Shown here one piece after another: positions 26,363 through 35,242 of a stretch of DNA of 64,000 nt; within the stretch, counting starts at the first letter, position 1, and every line of letters begins with the position of its first letter. Position numbers and translations under genes: made by a program. Source of the DNA: Streptosporangium nondiastaticum (lineage in GTDB: Bacteria; Actinomycetota; Actinomycetes; Streptomycetales; Streptomycetaceae). Location of the stretch: contig NZ_PXWG01000001.1 in NCBI RefSeq assembly GCF_003011965.1, positions 124,001-188,000 on the forward strand, read 5' to 3'. The notes beneath the pieces were generated by a model. It was given only the letters and a program-made list of their open reading frames with translations, made no database searches and was not told the DNA's origin.

Positions 26363-26994
26363 ACCCTGCCCTCCTCGATCGTGCCGGGGACCGTGGCCAC
26401 GGGGACCTCGGACGGGGGGACGTGACGCCCGGACCGGAAGCCGGGCAGCAGGTGGGCGGGGATGTCCTCGGGCGAGACCTCGGCGTCGAGGCCGGTGCGG
26501 TAGGCGACGTCGCGCACGCCGAGTCCGGCGCGCAGCTCCTCGACCTCGGGCGGTGCGGGCGGTCTGACTCCCCAGGTGCCGAAGCCGGGCGGTTTGGCGC
26601 CCGAGGGATGGCCGTGGAAGGTCCGCCACACCAGCCCCTCCACGTAGGCCTCCGGTGCCACGACGAACTCCGTGTTCGCCTGCTCGCGCCGCAGGTCGGC
26701 GTGGGCGGCGGGGGCCAGCCGGGGCCAGGCGCCGGTATACCAGAGGTAGACCAGGGCGCGGGCCACCTCCCGGTGGGTGGGCGCCAGGTCCTGCGGCCCG
26801 CCGCCGCCCGTGACCGCCTGTTTCCACGCGGTCCAGAACGTATCGAAGCGCTCCGGCCCCACCTGGCGGCGCGCGGTGTCCAGATATGCCCCGGCCATAT
26901 CGGTCGCGTACAGGTCGAATGCGGTGAAGCCGGTGAGTGGCACACAGAACTTCACGAAGTCCTGTACGTCTGCCGTCGCCGCCGGATCGGCCAT
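26359..26994 (-). CDS. small subunit of FAD-dependent sugar/alcohol dehydrogenase
   Basis: ATG at 26994 gives 211 residues, MADPAATADVQDFVKFCVPL, then TGFTAFDLYATDMAGAYLDT. This L-T-G-F-x-A-x-D-L start, with VARALVYLWYTGAW further on, is the pattern of the small (gamma) subunit of membrane-bound FAD sorbitol/glucose dehydrogenases, which chaperones or exports the GMC subunit. Unlike many homologues it lacks an obvious Tat signal (no twin Arg before a hydrophobic stretch), so this complex may stay in the cytosol. First gene of the GMC operon. The longer in-frame start (TTG at 27186) is not needed. Confidence 0.82.
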   Translation of the reverse strand: MADPAATADVQDFVKFCVPLTGFTAFDLYATDMAGAYLDTARRQVGPERFDTFWTAWKQAVTGGGGPQDLAPTHREVARALVYLWYTGAWPRLAPAAHADLRREQANTEFVVAPEAYVEGLVWRTFHGHPSGAKPPGFGTWGVRPPAPPEVEELRAGLGVRDVAYRTGLDAEVSPEDIPAHLLPGFRSGRHVPPSEVPVATVPGTIEEGRV

Positions 26995-27360
26995 CGCGCT
27001 CCTCCTATCGGGAAAGCCCGGTCCCGGGTCCCATTCAACTCTGCCAGGGGCGGGAGAGCGGTCTGTCCCGGCCGCCACCAACGGGTGAATGCCGAGGGTG
27101 TCTTTCCAGCCAGTGTGGGCAGAGCGTCGCCGAACGGTGAGAATCCTTGCCCTGCACGAGGGGCTATCAGGGAGCCCTGTGACCAAGCCCTGTCACCGGC
27201 ATGTGCGCGCGTACGGAGTCGCCGATGTGGCGACGGGGTCACTGGACTGGCGGGACGACTGGCGACCGGCATCCTTCACGCCTTCCTCAGATTCCTCGGA
27301 TTCCTCGGAACGCACGCCCAACCGCGACGCGCGGAAGCGGAGACCGGGCGATCGAGGGCT
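26995..27360. other. intergenic region upstream of the GMC operon
   Basis: 366 bp between the GMC operon start and the 3' end of a methyltransferase gene on the same strand. The minus strand has GAGG/AGGAGG just before the operon ATG. A direct repeat TTCCTCGGATTCCTCGGA (about 27292-27310) lies near the methyltransferase stop. No gene or clear -35/-10 pair identified. Confidence 0.35.
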
Positions 27361-28140
27361 TCACAGCTGCCGGGTGCGCAGCACGCCGGTCCGCATCGGC
27401 AGCGTGAACTCGCCGCCGGCGGTCTCCGGCGTGCTCGCGAGGAACGCGCGGATCCGCTCCAGTGCCGCCTGTTGTTCCTGTTCCGGCATGACCAGCATCC
27501 CGGCGCGCGTCGCGAGGGTCGCGACGAGGGAGTCGGCGGTACGGCGCTGTCCGTGCGGGAACTCGGCCTGCTCCGGCGAGCCGAACCGGGCGGCCGCTCC
27601 GGACTTCGGAAGGTGCATGCCGGCCGTCTCGGTACGCCAGCTGGAAGGCGTGTCGCGCGGGCCGATCGCCGCGCTCCCACCGACCCGTGCGAGCCCGGCA
27701 ACCCACTCGACCTGGTCGTCCATGAGGTTCCACAAGCCGGCCAGAATGCCGCCGGGCGCGAGGACCCTGGCGATTTCGGGTCCCGCGACGGCCATGTCGA
27801 ACCAGTGCATGGCGTTGCCGGCCAGCACGGCATCGACGGAACCGTCCGGCAGCGGGATCTCCTCGGCACTGCCCGACAGGGCACGGACACCCGGCAGCGA
27901 ACGGCGCAGCTCGGTCAGCATGGCCGGGTCGGGCTCGACCGCGATGACGTCGGCACCCAGCGCGACCGGCGTGGCGGTCAGCATGCCGGTTCCGGCGCCG
28001 AGGTCGAGCACGCGCGGACCGGGCGCGGCTTCGAGCGCCCAGCGCACCGCGGCCTGAGCGTAGTCCGGGCGGTGCTCGGCGTAGGCAACCGCCGCTGCAC
28101 CGAACGACGGGGCGTGCAGCGGCGGTTCATCGTGATCCAT
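27361..28140 (-). CDS. class I SAM-dependent methyltransferase
   Basis: ATG at 28140 gives 259 residues starting MDHDEPPLHAPSFGAAAVAY. It has AEHRPDYAQAAVRWALE before motif I VLDLGAGTGMLTATPVALGA, then VIAVEPDPAMLTELRRSLPG and a SAEEIPLPDGSVDAVLAGNA-MHWF block. This is the trans-aconitate methyltransferase-like group with the N-terminal FGxxAxxYxxxRPxYP motif. The substrate is unknown. The gene stands alone. A pseudogene at 40016-40254 belongs to the same family. Confidence 0.88.
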   Translation of the reverse strand: MDHDEPPLHAPSFGAAAVAYAEHRPDYAQAAVRWALEAAPGPRVLDLGAGTGMLTATPVALGADVIAVEPDPAMLTELRRSLPGVRALSGSAEEIPLPDGSVDAVLAGNAMHWFDMAVAGPEIARVLAPGGILAGLWNLMDDQVEWVAGLARVGGSAAIGPRDTPSSWRTETAGMHLPKSGAAARFGSPEQAEFPHGQRRTADSLVATLATRAGMLVMPEQEQQAALERIRAFLASTPETAGGEFTLPMRTGVLRTRQL

Positions 28141-28505
28141 GCGGTCACCATAATCTGTAATCTGTGCCGAATGCGGAGAGCTGGGTGATCGTGAATCCCG
28201 GGTGATCGTGAACCTCGTGATGCCTTCATCGGCTTCCAGACCGCGGCTCCATCGTCCCGGAATGCGGTGCATCAGCGTCCGGCTTCGGCTCGAAGGGGGG
28301 CTTGTCCGCGCAGGCCGTCGGCCGCGCCTTCGCACCGTCGACCGTCGTCGACGACGAGCGCACCGGTCGGGGAACGGGCCCTGGCCATGCTGCCCTCCGG
28401 CTGGGAGCGACCCTTACGGGCAGCTGTCGTCACGGGCAGCACGTCGTCCGACCACCCGGATTCATCGCCTTCGGGTTCATCGCCATCCGGCTCGGCAAAC
28501 GCACC
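28141..28505. other. intergenic region with short direct repeats
   Basis: The methyltransferase promoter probably lies near 28150-28215, where short repeats cluster: ATCTGTA repeated twice (28153-28166) and a 15-bp GGGTGATCGTGAAYC repeated with a 17-bp period (28183-28214). These could be regulator sites. The remainder holds no gene I can support. Confidence 0.35.
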
Positions 28506-28772
28506 ATGTCCTGGATCACGCACCTACGGTTCCGATGCATGACCCCAGCGGACGTCGCGCATGACCGGATCGCTGATCGAGTGCGGCAGAGCCACCACCG
28601 TGCAGCCCATGGGGACCACGACCTCCTTGAGGCTTTGGCCTCAGGAAAGCACTCGCTCGACTCCTTCGTGCCGATCTCCCTCGACGTCCCCGTATTGGAG
28701 GTCGACACCTCCGACGGCTACCAGCCGGGCATGGAGGACATCGTCTCCTTCGCTCAAGGCTCCACACCGTGA
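28506..28772 (+). CDS. hypothetical protein, 88 aa (uncertain)
   Basis: ATG at 28506 opens MSWITHLRFRCMTPADVAHD, and the C-terminal half reads like real protein (LLEALASGKHSLDSFVPISL and DVPVLEVDTSDGYQPGMED). No ribosome-binding site is obvious, and an extension upstream in frame is low in quality, so this may be the 3' end of a longer, damaged gene. No family recognised. Confidence 0.3.
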   Translation: MSWITHLRFRCMTPADVAHDRIADRVRQSHHRAAHGDHDLLEALASGKHSLDSFVPISLDVPVLEVDTSDGYQPGMEDIVSFAQGSTP

Positions 28773-28924
28773 CTCCGATCATGCCCTCTCCCGGGGAACC
28801 TGATCCTCGCCCGAACGAGAGGAGCGGGCCCTTTGTTCTGGTTGAGTGCATGGTCCGGACGAGTGGGTATGCGAGCAATCCGGTGCTGCGCGAGCTGGAC
28901 GAGAGAGGGCGTACCGTCAGGCGA

Positions 28925-29580
28925 TCGCCTCGCGGCACCCGGTGCGGGCCCCGCTCGCCCGGCAAGGGATCGCGGCGGCGGGCTGTGAGCTGCTGGAGTC
29001 GGCCGCCGCCTCGGACTCGCCGGAGGCCCTGGACATCGCCCGGCGCCAGCTGGGGAAGATGGCGGCGGACGCCTCCGACCTGGCCCTTGGGCAAGGCCCG
29101 CCTGGCAGCGGTACGGCTGAGCCGAGGGGACACGGCAGCGGCGCTGGAGCTGTTCGCCGAGCCGCTGACCCCCGAGGAACCCGAGGGCCTGACCGCCGCC
29201 TTCCTAAGGTGCGGCATGGAGCTCGTGGACGCCGGCGAGATCTGAGCCGCCGAGCAGTACCTCGGCGGTGCCCTCGGCTTGGACGAGCCGGACGTCACGC
29301 CCGGGCGCGGGCGGGCTTGGGCGTGGCGCGGCTCGCCCGCCGCGAGTTTGCCCCGGCCCGGCCCGGCCCGGCCCGGCCCGGCCCGGCCCGGCTGGAGCAG
29401 GCCCTGCGCGAGGCGTTGACGGCAGGGGACATGCCCGTGGAGTGCCTGGCGCGGCGTTACCTCGGCAGCGCGCTCGCCCGGCTGGAAGGCGGAGTCGGTG
29501 CCGTACGCCGAGGCGCGGCAGGCAATGGGACGGTGGCCGCAGAACAGCGCCACAGCTGGAGGCTATCCGGCGCCCTGGAA
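28925..29580 (+). pseudogene. degenerate helical-repeat (TPR-like) protein gene
   Basis: Alpha-helical repeat text is spread over different frames: RQGIAAAGCELLESAAASDS and ALDIARRQLGKMAADASDLA in one frame; then GKARLAAVRLSRGDTAAALE LFAEPLTPEEPEG with a stop after MELVDAGEI in another; then LEQALREALTAGDMPVECLA RRYLGSALARL after a CCCGG repeat. The helix-turn-helix rhythm resembles TPR or bacterial transcriptional-activator domains. Frameshifts near 29085 and 29245 and the repeat at 29352 have destroyed it. Confidence 0.5.
29352..29391. repeat. (CCCGG)8 microsatellite
   Basis: Eight perfect tandem CCCGG units. Because 5 is not a multiple of 3, each gain or loss of a unit changes the frame, so expansion here could have helped to break the helical-repeat gene. 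It is also a slippage-prone tract. Confidence 0.9.
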
Positions 29581-29583
29581 GCA

Positions 29584-30438
29584 TCATGGCTTGCTGGCGA
29601 TACAGATGTTGTACCGCCATGTCTCCTGGTGCCGGTACATCTCCACCCCGCTCATCGCGTTGACCAGCCTGTCGCCGCGGCCCACGGCGCGCGCGAGCGC
29701 ATAGGGCAGCCGTCCGAGCACCGAGAAGCACCGCAGCATGGGCAGGACCTTCTCCGTCGCGTCATAGGCCGATTCGACAACGAAACCGGCCTGCTGGAGA
29801 AGCCGCTCCAAGTGGCCGTGGGTCATCGTGAGCATGCCCGGCATACCGGAGAGCTCACAGACCCTGATCAGCGCGGACCGCGCCTGCGGCAGCAGATGAG
29901 CCTGTGGAGTGCTCGAATACTCGGACATCACCAGCCTCCCGCCAGGGCGCAGGACGCGGAAGAACTCGGCGAGTCCCTGCCGAGGGTCGGGGGAGTGGAC
30001 AAAGGACTCCATCGTGTAGACGCCGTCGAAGGAGGCATCGGCGAACGGCAGGGCGTGATAATTGGCCAGGAGGAAACGCGTGCGCCCGCCCAGCTCACCG
30101 GCACGGGTCGACCGCTGCCGCGCAATGACGACGTCCGGCTCGATCCCGTCGATCCCAGTGACGTACACCCCGCTCGCCCGTGCAATCGTGCGCGCCGTGT
30201 CGCCGACCCCGCACCCGGCATCGAGCACCGACGACCCCGGAGACAGGGCCAGCTTCCGGGCCAGGACGAGCTCCATCCGCCGCATGGCTGCCGCGAATCC
30301 CCAAGGGGAATGGCCCGGCTCGTACCAGCCGAAATGACGCGTGCGACCGAGCAGCGCCGCATACCCGAAGCGTGACTCGAACGCCCGGTAGTACGGCATG
30401 ACGTGCTGCCGGTAATGGACATCGGTCACGTGAGTCAT
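29584..30438 (-). CDS. SAM-dependent methyltransferase (SMT/tocopherol-MT-like)
   Basis: ATG at 30438 (a GTG at 30441 adjoins it). The 284-residue product starts MTHVTDVHYRQHVMPYYRAF. It has the FGYAALLGRTRHFGWYEPGH type of N-terminal region seen in sterol, gamma-tocopherol and sarcosine methyltransferases, motif I SSVLDAGCGVGDTARTIARA, LPFADASFDGVYTMESFVHS and VLRPGGRLVMSEYSS. These enzymes methylate C or N atoms of lipids and small metabolites, often with a Rieske or polyketide partner; none is seen here. A stand-alone gene, ending beside the helical-repeat pseudogene. Confidence 0.88.
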   Translation of the reverse strand: MTHVTDVHYRQHVMPYYRAFESRFGYAALLGRTRHFGWYEPGHSPWGFAAAMRRMELVLARKLALSPGSSVLDAGCGVGDTARTIARASGVYVTGIDGIEPDVVIARQRSTRAGELGGRTRFLLANYHALPFADASFDGVYTMESFVHSPDPRQGLAEFFRVLRPGGRLVMSEYSSTPQAHLLPQARSALIRVCELSGMPGMLTMTHGHLERLLQQAGFVVESAYDATEKVLPMLRCFSVLGRLPYALARAVGRGDRLVNAMSGVEMYRHQETWRYNICIASKP

Positions 30439-30985
30439 CACGCCGCCCCCCTAGCCGGTCGCCCCGTGCCATCCGAGATCTTCACGGAGAGCAATGACCG
30501 GGTGTTCCCGCGAGTCGGACCGCACCACCTTGAAGGTCAGGCGAGCACCGACGCCACCAGTGAGGTGCCGGCGACCAGGGCCTGCACGGTGGCTCTGACA
30601 CAGCCCCCTGTGAGTCTTTCCCTGCCAGTGATGCATGAACCGTGCGAGCGCGGTGCGCTGGAGTGCCCTCATGCGCCGGGTCGGGCATCTTGCCCTCGGC
30701 GGTTGCCGGGTGTGTCAGCGGAAGCCATGACCGGACCTCTGCCTCGCACCGTGGTGATGGCGCCTGGGCTCTGCCGGTGCTCGGCCACGGGCTGTGACTG
30801 CTGCGCGGTCCGCTCACGTTGCTGACGTCCCTGGCCGGCTGCATCACGACGGACCGGAGAATGAACGGGCTCACGCACTCGGAACCAATAGCGAGGTCTC
30901 TCCCGTACTCACGAAGAGACCACATCGCCTCCGAGCCCTCCGAGTGCGAGCTCCAGATCCTTACCATCCGCCCGCCGTGGCCCCC
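30439..30985. other. intergenic region, no gene seen
   Basis: 547 bp between a methyltransferase start and the 3' end of gltX, both on the minus strand. All frames are Arg/Ser/Pro-rich without supporting codon bias. I searched by eye for a tRNA cloverleaf because of the neighbouring synthetase gene and found none. The promoter for the methyltransferase should lie in the first 100 bp. Confidence 0.35.
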
Positions 30986-32401
30986 TCACGCAGTCTCGGA
31001 CAACCGCTCGATCGCCGCCTCAATTCGGGAGAGGGCGCGCTCGCGCCCCAGGATCTCCACCGACTCGAACAGAGGCAGGCCCACCGTGCGGCCGGTCACC
31101 GCCACACGCACCGGAGCCTGCGCCTTCCCCAGCTTGAGTCCGTGCTCCGCTGCCACGCTCTCCAGCGCCGCCTTGAGCCCGTCCGCCGTCCAGTCGCACG
31201 CACCCCACTGAGCCCGGACCGACACCAGGACCTCTCGGGCCCCCGCCTTCATGGCCTTGGCCCACGACACCTCGTCCTCGGGCGGTGCCTCCAGGAACAG
31301 CCAGTCCACGTACTGCGTGATCTCAGAGAGCACCGTCAGCCGCGTCTGCGCCAGGCCGGCCACGGCCTCGAACGCCCGTTCATCGAACCTCTCGGGCGCC
31401 CACGGCGCATACGGGGCCTGAAGCCACCGACGGCACTCGGCGACGAACCGCTCCGGAGAAAGGCCGCGGATGTATTCGCCGTTGAAGGCCGAGAGCTTCT
31501 TCACGTCGAAGAACGCCGAGCCCTTGTTCACGTCCTCCAGGCGGAACAGGCCCTCCAGCTCCTTGAAGGGCCGGATCTCCACATCGTCGCCCGGGCCCCA
31601 GCCGAGGAGCATCAGGTAGTTGACCATCGCATCCGAGAGGTAGCCCTCGGCCAGGTAGTCCTCCAGCGCCACTTTGTCGCGGCGCTTGGAGAGCTTCTGA
31701 CGCTTCTCGTTGACAATCACGGGAAGGTGCGCCCATACCGGGGGCTCGGCCCCCAACGCATTCCACAGGAGCTGCTGTTTCGGGGTGTTCGACAGGTGCT
31801 CCTCACCGCGGATGACGTGCGTGATCCGCTCACGGATGTCGTCCACGGCATTGGCCAGCACGAAGACCGGCGAGCCGTTGCCCCGTGCGATCACGAAGTC
31901 CTCAAGGGACGCGTTCGGGAACTCGGTCCGCCCGCGGACCACGTCGTCGACGACCGTCGCCCCGCCATCCGGAGTGCGGAAGCGCAACGCACGGCCCTCC
32001 ACGTACGCCAAGCCCCGCTCGCGGCAGAAGCCGTCGTACCCGAGGTGCTGCGACCTGGTGCGCGCGACCAGATCCTCGCGCCGGCAGTCGCAGTAGTACG
32101 CCTTGCCCTCGGCGTACAGCCTCAAGGCGGCATCGCGCTGCGCTTCGGCGTTGTACGACTGGAAGTGCGGTCCCTCGAACGCAGGATCGTCCTTACTGAT
32201 CCCGATCGCCGTCAAGGCGCTGATGATGCCGTCCACCCACTCAGGACGGTTGCGCTCGGCGTCCGTGTCCTCGATCCGCAGAACGAACCTGCCTTGCTGC
32301 TGTCGCGCGAGAGCCCAGTTGAACAGGGCGGAGCGAGCGCCGCCGACATGGAACATGCCCGTCGGTGACGGAGCGAATCGGACGCGGATGGTGTTGCGCA
32401 T
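30986..32401 (-). CDS. gltX: glutamyl-tRNA synthetase, possibly an additional copy
   Basis: The 471-residue product charges tRNA-Glu with glutamate. It has the HIGH-type motif as [20 protein letters not shown] (H18-V-G-G), [10 protein letters not shown], a Cys pair YYCDCRRED (104/106), [16 protein letters not shown] and KLSKR at 236-240, followed by the helical anticodon-binding domain. Size and domain order are complete. From memory the housekeeping streptomycete enzyme has an HVGL version and different flanks, so this HVGG form with F-x-M looks like a second, divergent copy. It is isolated here rather than beside leu or ndg genes. Extra synthetases can give self-resistance to an inhibitor or supply Glu-tRNA to biosynthetic enzymes. 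Confidence 0.92.
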   Translation of the reverse strand: MRNTIRVRFAPSPTGMFHVGGARSALFNWALARQQQGRFVLRIEDTDAERNRPEWVDGIISALTAIGISKDDPAFEGPHFQSYNAEAQRDAALRLYAEGKAYYCDCRREDLVARTRSQHLGYDGFCRERGLAYVEGRALRFRTPDGGATVVDDVVRGRTEFPNASLEDFVIARGNGSPVFVLANAVDDIRERITHVIRGEEHLSNTPKQQLLWNALGAEPPVWAHLPVIVNEKRQKLSKRRDKVALEDYLAEGYLSDAMVNYLMLLGWGPGDDVEIRPFKELEGLFRLEDVNKGSAFFDVKKLSAFNGEYIRGLSPERFVAECRRWLQAPYAPWAPERFDERAFEAVAGLAQTRLTVLSEITQYVDWLFLEAPPEDEVSWAKAMKAGAREVLVSVRAQWGACDWTADGLKAALESVAAEHGLKLGKAQAPVRVAVTGRTVGLPLFESVEILGRERALSRIEAAIERLSETA

Positions 32402-32787
32402 GGCCCAAGGCTAGTGGTCTCAGCCTGCCCACCAACCCCTTTTACAGGCTGCGACGGAGGGCGTCTCGCGCGGACCTGCGCGATCGCCGGCTTGCTCCGA
32501 TTGGAGGCGGCTTTCTCCGTCCGTGATATCCCCCAAGGCATTGTGCGCGTCCCGTCCCGGCGTCCAGCATCGAGGCGCTCCAGCAGCATCGTTGTCTGCG
32601 GGGCACTGAAGACCCCGAGCCGGCCGTCGTGCAGCGCGAACGCCTCGCCCGTCGGGAGTCCGTAGGCACTCAGGCAGGGGGCATGACCAGACAGGCCCTC
32701 GGCGTGAAGGAGTTCGTCTGAGGGCACAACCACGCGGCCGCGGTCACACGGCTCCGTCGTGCCCCTGGGAAGGTGCGTGAATGCCAC
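32402..32787 (-). CDS. hypothetical protein or fragment upstream of gltX
   Basis: An open minus frame from GTG 32787 reads [20 protein letters not shown] then [40 protein letters not shown] and [10 protein letters not shown]. This stretch (to about 32530) has protein-like composition. The frame stays open through the gltX start region to 32212, which is unlikely to be real, so the natural 3' end may be lost. It overlaps the small ORF at 32744-32905. Not recognised; it could be part of a plasmid-type or regulatory accessory locus. Confidence 0.35.
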
Positions 32788-32905
32788 GCCGAGCGTGTTC
32801 GCAGGCCTGCCTGGTTCGTCGCGCGCGGATGATCTCCGACGAGAGGGACAGCGCAGTGGCGATGACACCGAGAACGGCATTGACGGATAAGAGGATCGTG
32901 TCCAT
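32744..32905 (-). CDS. small membrane peptide, 53 aa (uncertain)
   Basis: ATG at 32905 gives MDTILLSVNAVLGVIATALS followed by [20 protein letters not shown]. One N-terminal TM segment with a basic tail is a common plan for small streptomycete proteins. No strong ribosome-binding site is visible. Its end overlaps the start of the next frame by 44 bp, which would suggest coupling if both are real. Confidence 0.4.
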   Translation of the reverse strand: MDTILLSVNAVLGVIATALSLSSEIIRARRTRQACEHARRGIHAPSQGHDGAV

Positions 32906-33318
32906 GGCAGTGGTCCGATCTCCGGGCCTTGCCGGCACATGGACACCAGCCCGGATGCGACGTTCCGCGTCGACGGCCCCCGGGAGGTTTCCCTGGACTT
33001 CATGATGCCGATCCCGGCCCGCTCGCGCCACCCCCTGCCGGCTGCTGCAGCAGCTCTGCAGGACGGTAGGTGCGGCCGTGCAGACATCGGCCGGGCGCGC
33101 GATGCAGCAGCCGTATGCGCTGTCAGTGCTGGACGCAGGCCTGCTGCTGCTCGCGCAGGACCGCGACCGTGCGCTCGCACCAGTCGCGGTTGCCTTGTTC
33201 GAAGGCGAGCGGTCCTGGCCGGGCTCGACCAGGACGGCCTGGTGAAGGCCGAGGGCTAGCAGGGGGGTAGAGGGCAGCCGCCGTCGGCATGACGAGGCCT
33301 GGGGGCCTCGCCCGACCA
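32906..33318. other. intergenic or decayed region
   Basis: 413 bp between the small ORF and the HIT-family gene. A minus-strand tail reading AFEQGNRDWCERTVAVLREQ QQACVQH and ending at 33123 looks like a true C-terminus but has no credible upstream part. I take it for a relic. No RNA gene or terminator seen. Confidence 0.3.
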
Positions 33319-33798
33319 TCAGGAATCGTCGCGGCCGAGCACAGCATCGAGCTCGGCCGTGATCGCTTCCCGCATCTGCTTGTGCTCGGACCCGAGGGTG
33401 TGCTGCGGGTCGTGCCAGCGACCGCGCGGATACGCCCACACCGGACGCGCGATCATGTCGGCGGGCTCCCAGTCGTAGCGGGGCCACACGTGGGCATGGA
33501 CGAAGTGCTCCGCGTTGCCGAGGATTTCGAGATTCAGACGGCGGAATGCAGGATCCTGCTTCCGGCAGGCCAGTTCGACGGCCTCGGCGAGGGTGTCCAT
33601 GTCGGCGAGGAACGCCAGCCGGCGAGCCTTGGGCAACTCGGAGAACTGCTCCACGCCGGGATCGTCGAGGAGCAGGACGCAGTACCCGGGCAGGAACTGC
33701 ACATCCCCGATCGCCGCGAACGAGGTGTGCAGGCGGCGCAGGACCGTGGGGTTCTCCCCTCGTCGTGCACTGCCGATCCGGTCTGCCTTGTACGTCAT
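33319..33798 (-). CDS. HIT-family nucleotide hydrolase/transferase
   Basis: The 159-residue product has the histidine triad as AEHFVHAHVWPRYDWEP (H-x-x-H-x-H), preceded by LPGYCVLLLDDPGVEQFSEL and RRLNLEILGN. HIT proteins hydrolyse dinucleoside polyphosphates or AMP-linked substrates in the cytosol. The HxHxH spacing is slightly altered, as in other bacterial HIT outliers. It is divergent from the HAD gene, and the 174-bp space between them should hold both promoters. Confidence 0.85.
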   Translation of the reverse strand: MTYKADRIGSARRGENPTVLRRLHTSFAAIGDVQFLPGYCVLLLDDPGVEQFSELPKARRLAFLADMDTLAEAVELACRKQDPAFRRLNLEILGNAEHFVHAHVWPRYDWEPADMIARPVWAYPRGRWHDPQHTLGSEHKQMREAITAELDAVLGRDDS

Positions 33799-33972
33799 GG
33801 GCGGACCCTACAGGCGGAGCGCGGTCCGCGTCCGTCATCCATTCGGACCACCCCCGTACTGGAGTTCAGTGGCGGCCATCCTTGCCCGCCCCGGCTGAAC
33901 ACCGCGGTACTTTCGACACGACGTTCTTCACCGGGGGAGAGGGGTCGCTTCGTGGAGGCTGCGAGGGTGACC

Positions 33973-34626
33973 ATGGCTGACTTTGTAGGGTTGTTCGACC
34001 TGGACGACACCCTGGTCCGGCGCCGGGAGACGTTCGGACGGTGGGCAGCAGAGTTCGCTGACGATCACGGTGTGCCGCTGGAATGGCTGCTGAAGACGGA
34101 CCTGGCGTACTCGTCGCGGCGGGTGGAGTTCTTCGAGCTGGCGAAGGCCGCATTCGGTTTGAAGCCTCCGGTGTCGGAACTCCACGCCCAGTACCGGCGT
34201 CGGATGCCGGAGCTGGTCGAGCCGGACCCACAGGTGTGCGCAACGCTCGCCCGTCTACGGGCGGCGGGCTGGCGACTGGGGGTTGTCACGAACGGCATGG
34301 TGGACAACCAGACCAACAAGCTCCATCGCGCCGGGCTCTACGACTTGGTGGACACCGTCGTCATCTCCGACGCCGTGGAGATCCGTAAACCGGACGCGCG
34401 GATCTTCCGCCACGCCATCACGAGCCTCGGCGCCGAACCGGGACCACATGTGGTCATGGTCGGCGACAGCCTCGAGAGCGATATCGCGGGCGCCCAGCGT
34501 GCCGGCCTCACTACGGTGTGGGTCTCCCACGGCCGACCGCTCCCCGACGTCGAGGCGCGCCCCCACCACATCATCCAGACAGTTACTGAAGCAGCTGCTG
34601 TCTTGATGGAGATGAAGACGGGTTGA
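33973..34626 (+). CDS. HAD-family hydrolase
   Basis: I start at ATG 33973; GTG codons at 33952 and 33967 are alternatives. The 217-residue product has all HAD motifs: VGLFDLDDTLVRRRE (nucleophile Asp and Asp+2), LGVVTNGMVDNQTNKL (motif II T/S), VEIRKPDARIFRHA (Lys) and VVMVGDSLESDIAGAQRAGL (motif IV). An alpha-helical cap lies between motifs I and II. It probably dephosphorylates a small metabolite. Paired head-to-head with a HIT protein, both related to nucleotide clean-up. Confidence 0.9.
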   Translation: MADFVGLFDLDDTLVRRRETFGRWAAEFADDHGVPLEWLLKTDLAYSSRRVEFFELAKAAFGLKPPVSELHAQYRRRMPELVEPDPQVCATLARLRAAGWRLGVVTNGMVDNQTNKLHRAGLYDLVDTVVISDAVEIRKPDARIFRHAITSLGAEPGPHVVMVGDSLESDIAGAQRAGLTTVWVSHGRPLPDVEARPHHIIQTVTEAAAVLMEMKTG

Positions 34627-34643
34627 TGAGCCACCGGTCGATG

Positions 34644-34676
34644 TTGAGTTTTAAGATCGCCGACCTTAAAACTCAA
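34644..34676. terminator. perfect 12-bp inverted repeat, possible terminator or operator
   Basis: Arms TTGAGTTTTAAG (34644-34655) and CTTAAAACTCAA (34665-34676) with a 9-bp loop, 18 bp after the HAD stop. The arms are AT-rich in a very GC-rich context, unusual for a streptomycete terminator, and no T-run follows. It could be a bidirectional terminator, a protein-binding site or a relic of a mobile element end. Confidence 0.5.
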
Positions 34677-34792
34677 ACGTCAACGGCAGCCTCCACGTCC
34701 CCTTCGTAGCTTCCGAGAATTCCCAAGGACACGGCCGTCAGGTTCCCGAAGCTGCCCGTCGGCGGTGACGGTCTCCGGATGGTGATCGTCCC

Positions 34793-35242
34793 GTGATGGC
34801 TTGTGTCCTGGACGTACCGTTCGACGATTCAGGTGCACTGGAATTGCCGGTCCAAGCAGGCTGCGAATCGGTCGGGGCGGTGCGCGGCCGCACGCCGCGG
34901 TTCCGGCGCCAGGACCCCCTTCCCGCCTTGGTCGGATTGCCCGGAAGGGGCGGGCATGGCCACTCTGACCGTCATCCAGGACACGATCCGCACCGCCGCG
35001 CCCGGGCAGCGGACCGTCTTCACTACGAGACTGCCCATGGCGTCATTACAGGCAAGCTCAACCACCGCCTTGGGTGTGCGTGCGCCCGGATCGGGATCGA
35101 TCACCCTGAGTACCGCACCCGCGCGATCGACATCGGCGAACGCCTACAGGTGCTCAAGGACTACCCGGCGTCCCCGGGCTGCACGTCTCCGTTCGTGCCC
35201 GTCTGGGTCAATGAGATGGTGCGCCGACAGCACGAGAAATAG
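34793..35242 (+). CDS. hypothetical ORF, uncertain
   Basis: A plus frame of 149 codons. Its second half (LHYETAHGVITGKLNHRLGC, ARIGIDHPEYRTRAIDIGER) is protein-like. Its first half is not, and overlaps a better-looking frame near 34956 (MATLTVIQDTIRTAAPGQRT), which suggests a frameshift within one original gene. The 3' end overlaps an ORF on the other strand. Treat as a probable relic. Confidence 0.3.
   Translation: MMACVLDVPFDDSGALELPVQAGCESVGAVRGRTPRFRRQDPLPALVGLPGRGGHGHSDRHPGHDPHRRARAADRLHYETAHGVITGKLNHRLGCACARIGIDHPEYRTRAIDIGERLQVLKDYPASPGCTSPFVPVWVNEMVRRQHEK

Noticed and set aside
24488..26425. A 645-codon plus-strand frame opposite the GMC gene
   Set aside because: Antisense shadow; no recognisable domain and reversed codon-position bias.
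29352..29391. CCCGG array considered as a CRISPR-like or attachment element
   Set aside because: Units are 5 bp without spacers; a simple microsatellite.
30439..30985. A possible tRNA gene near gltX
   Set aside because: No cloverleaf, T-loop (GTTCRANNC) with matching stems, or other tRNA landmark could be found by eye.
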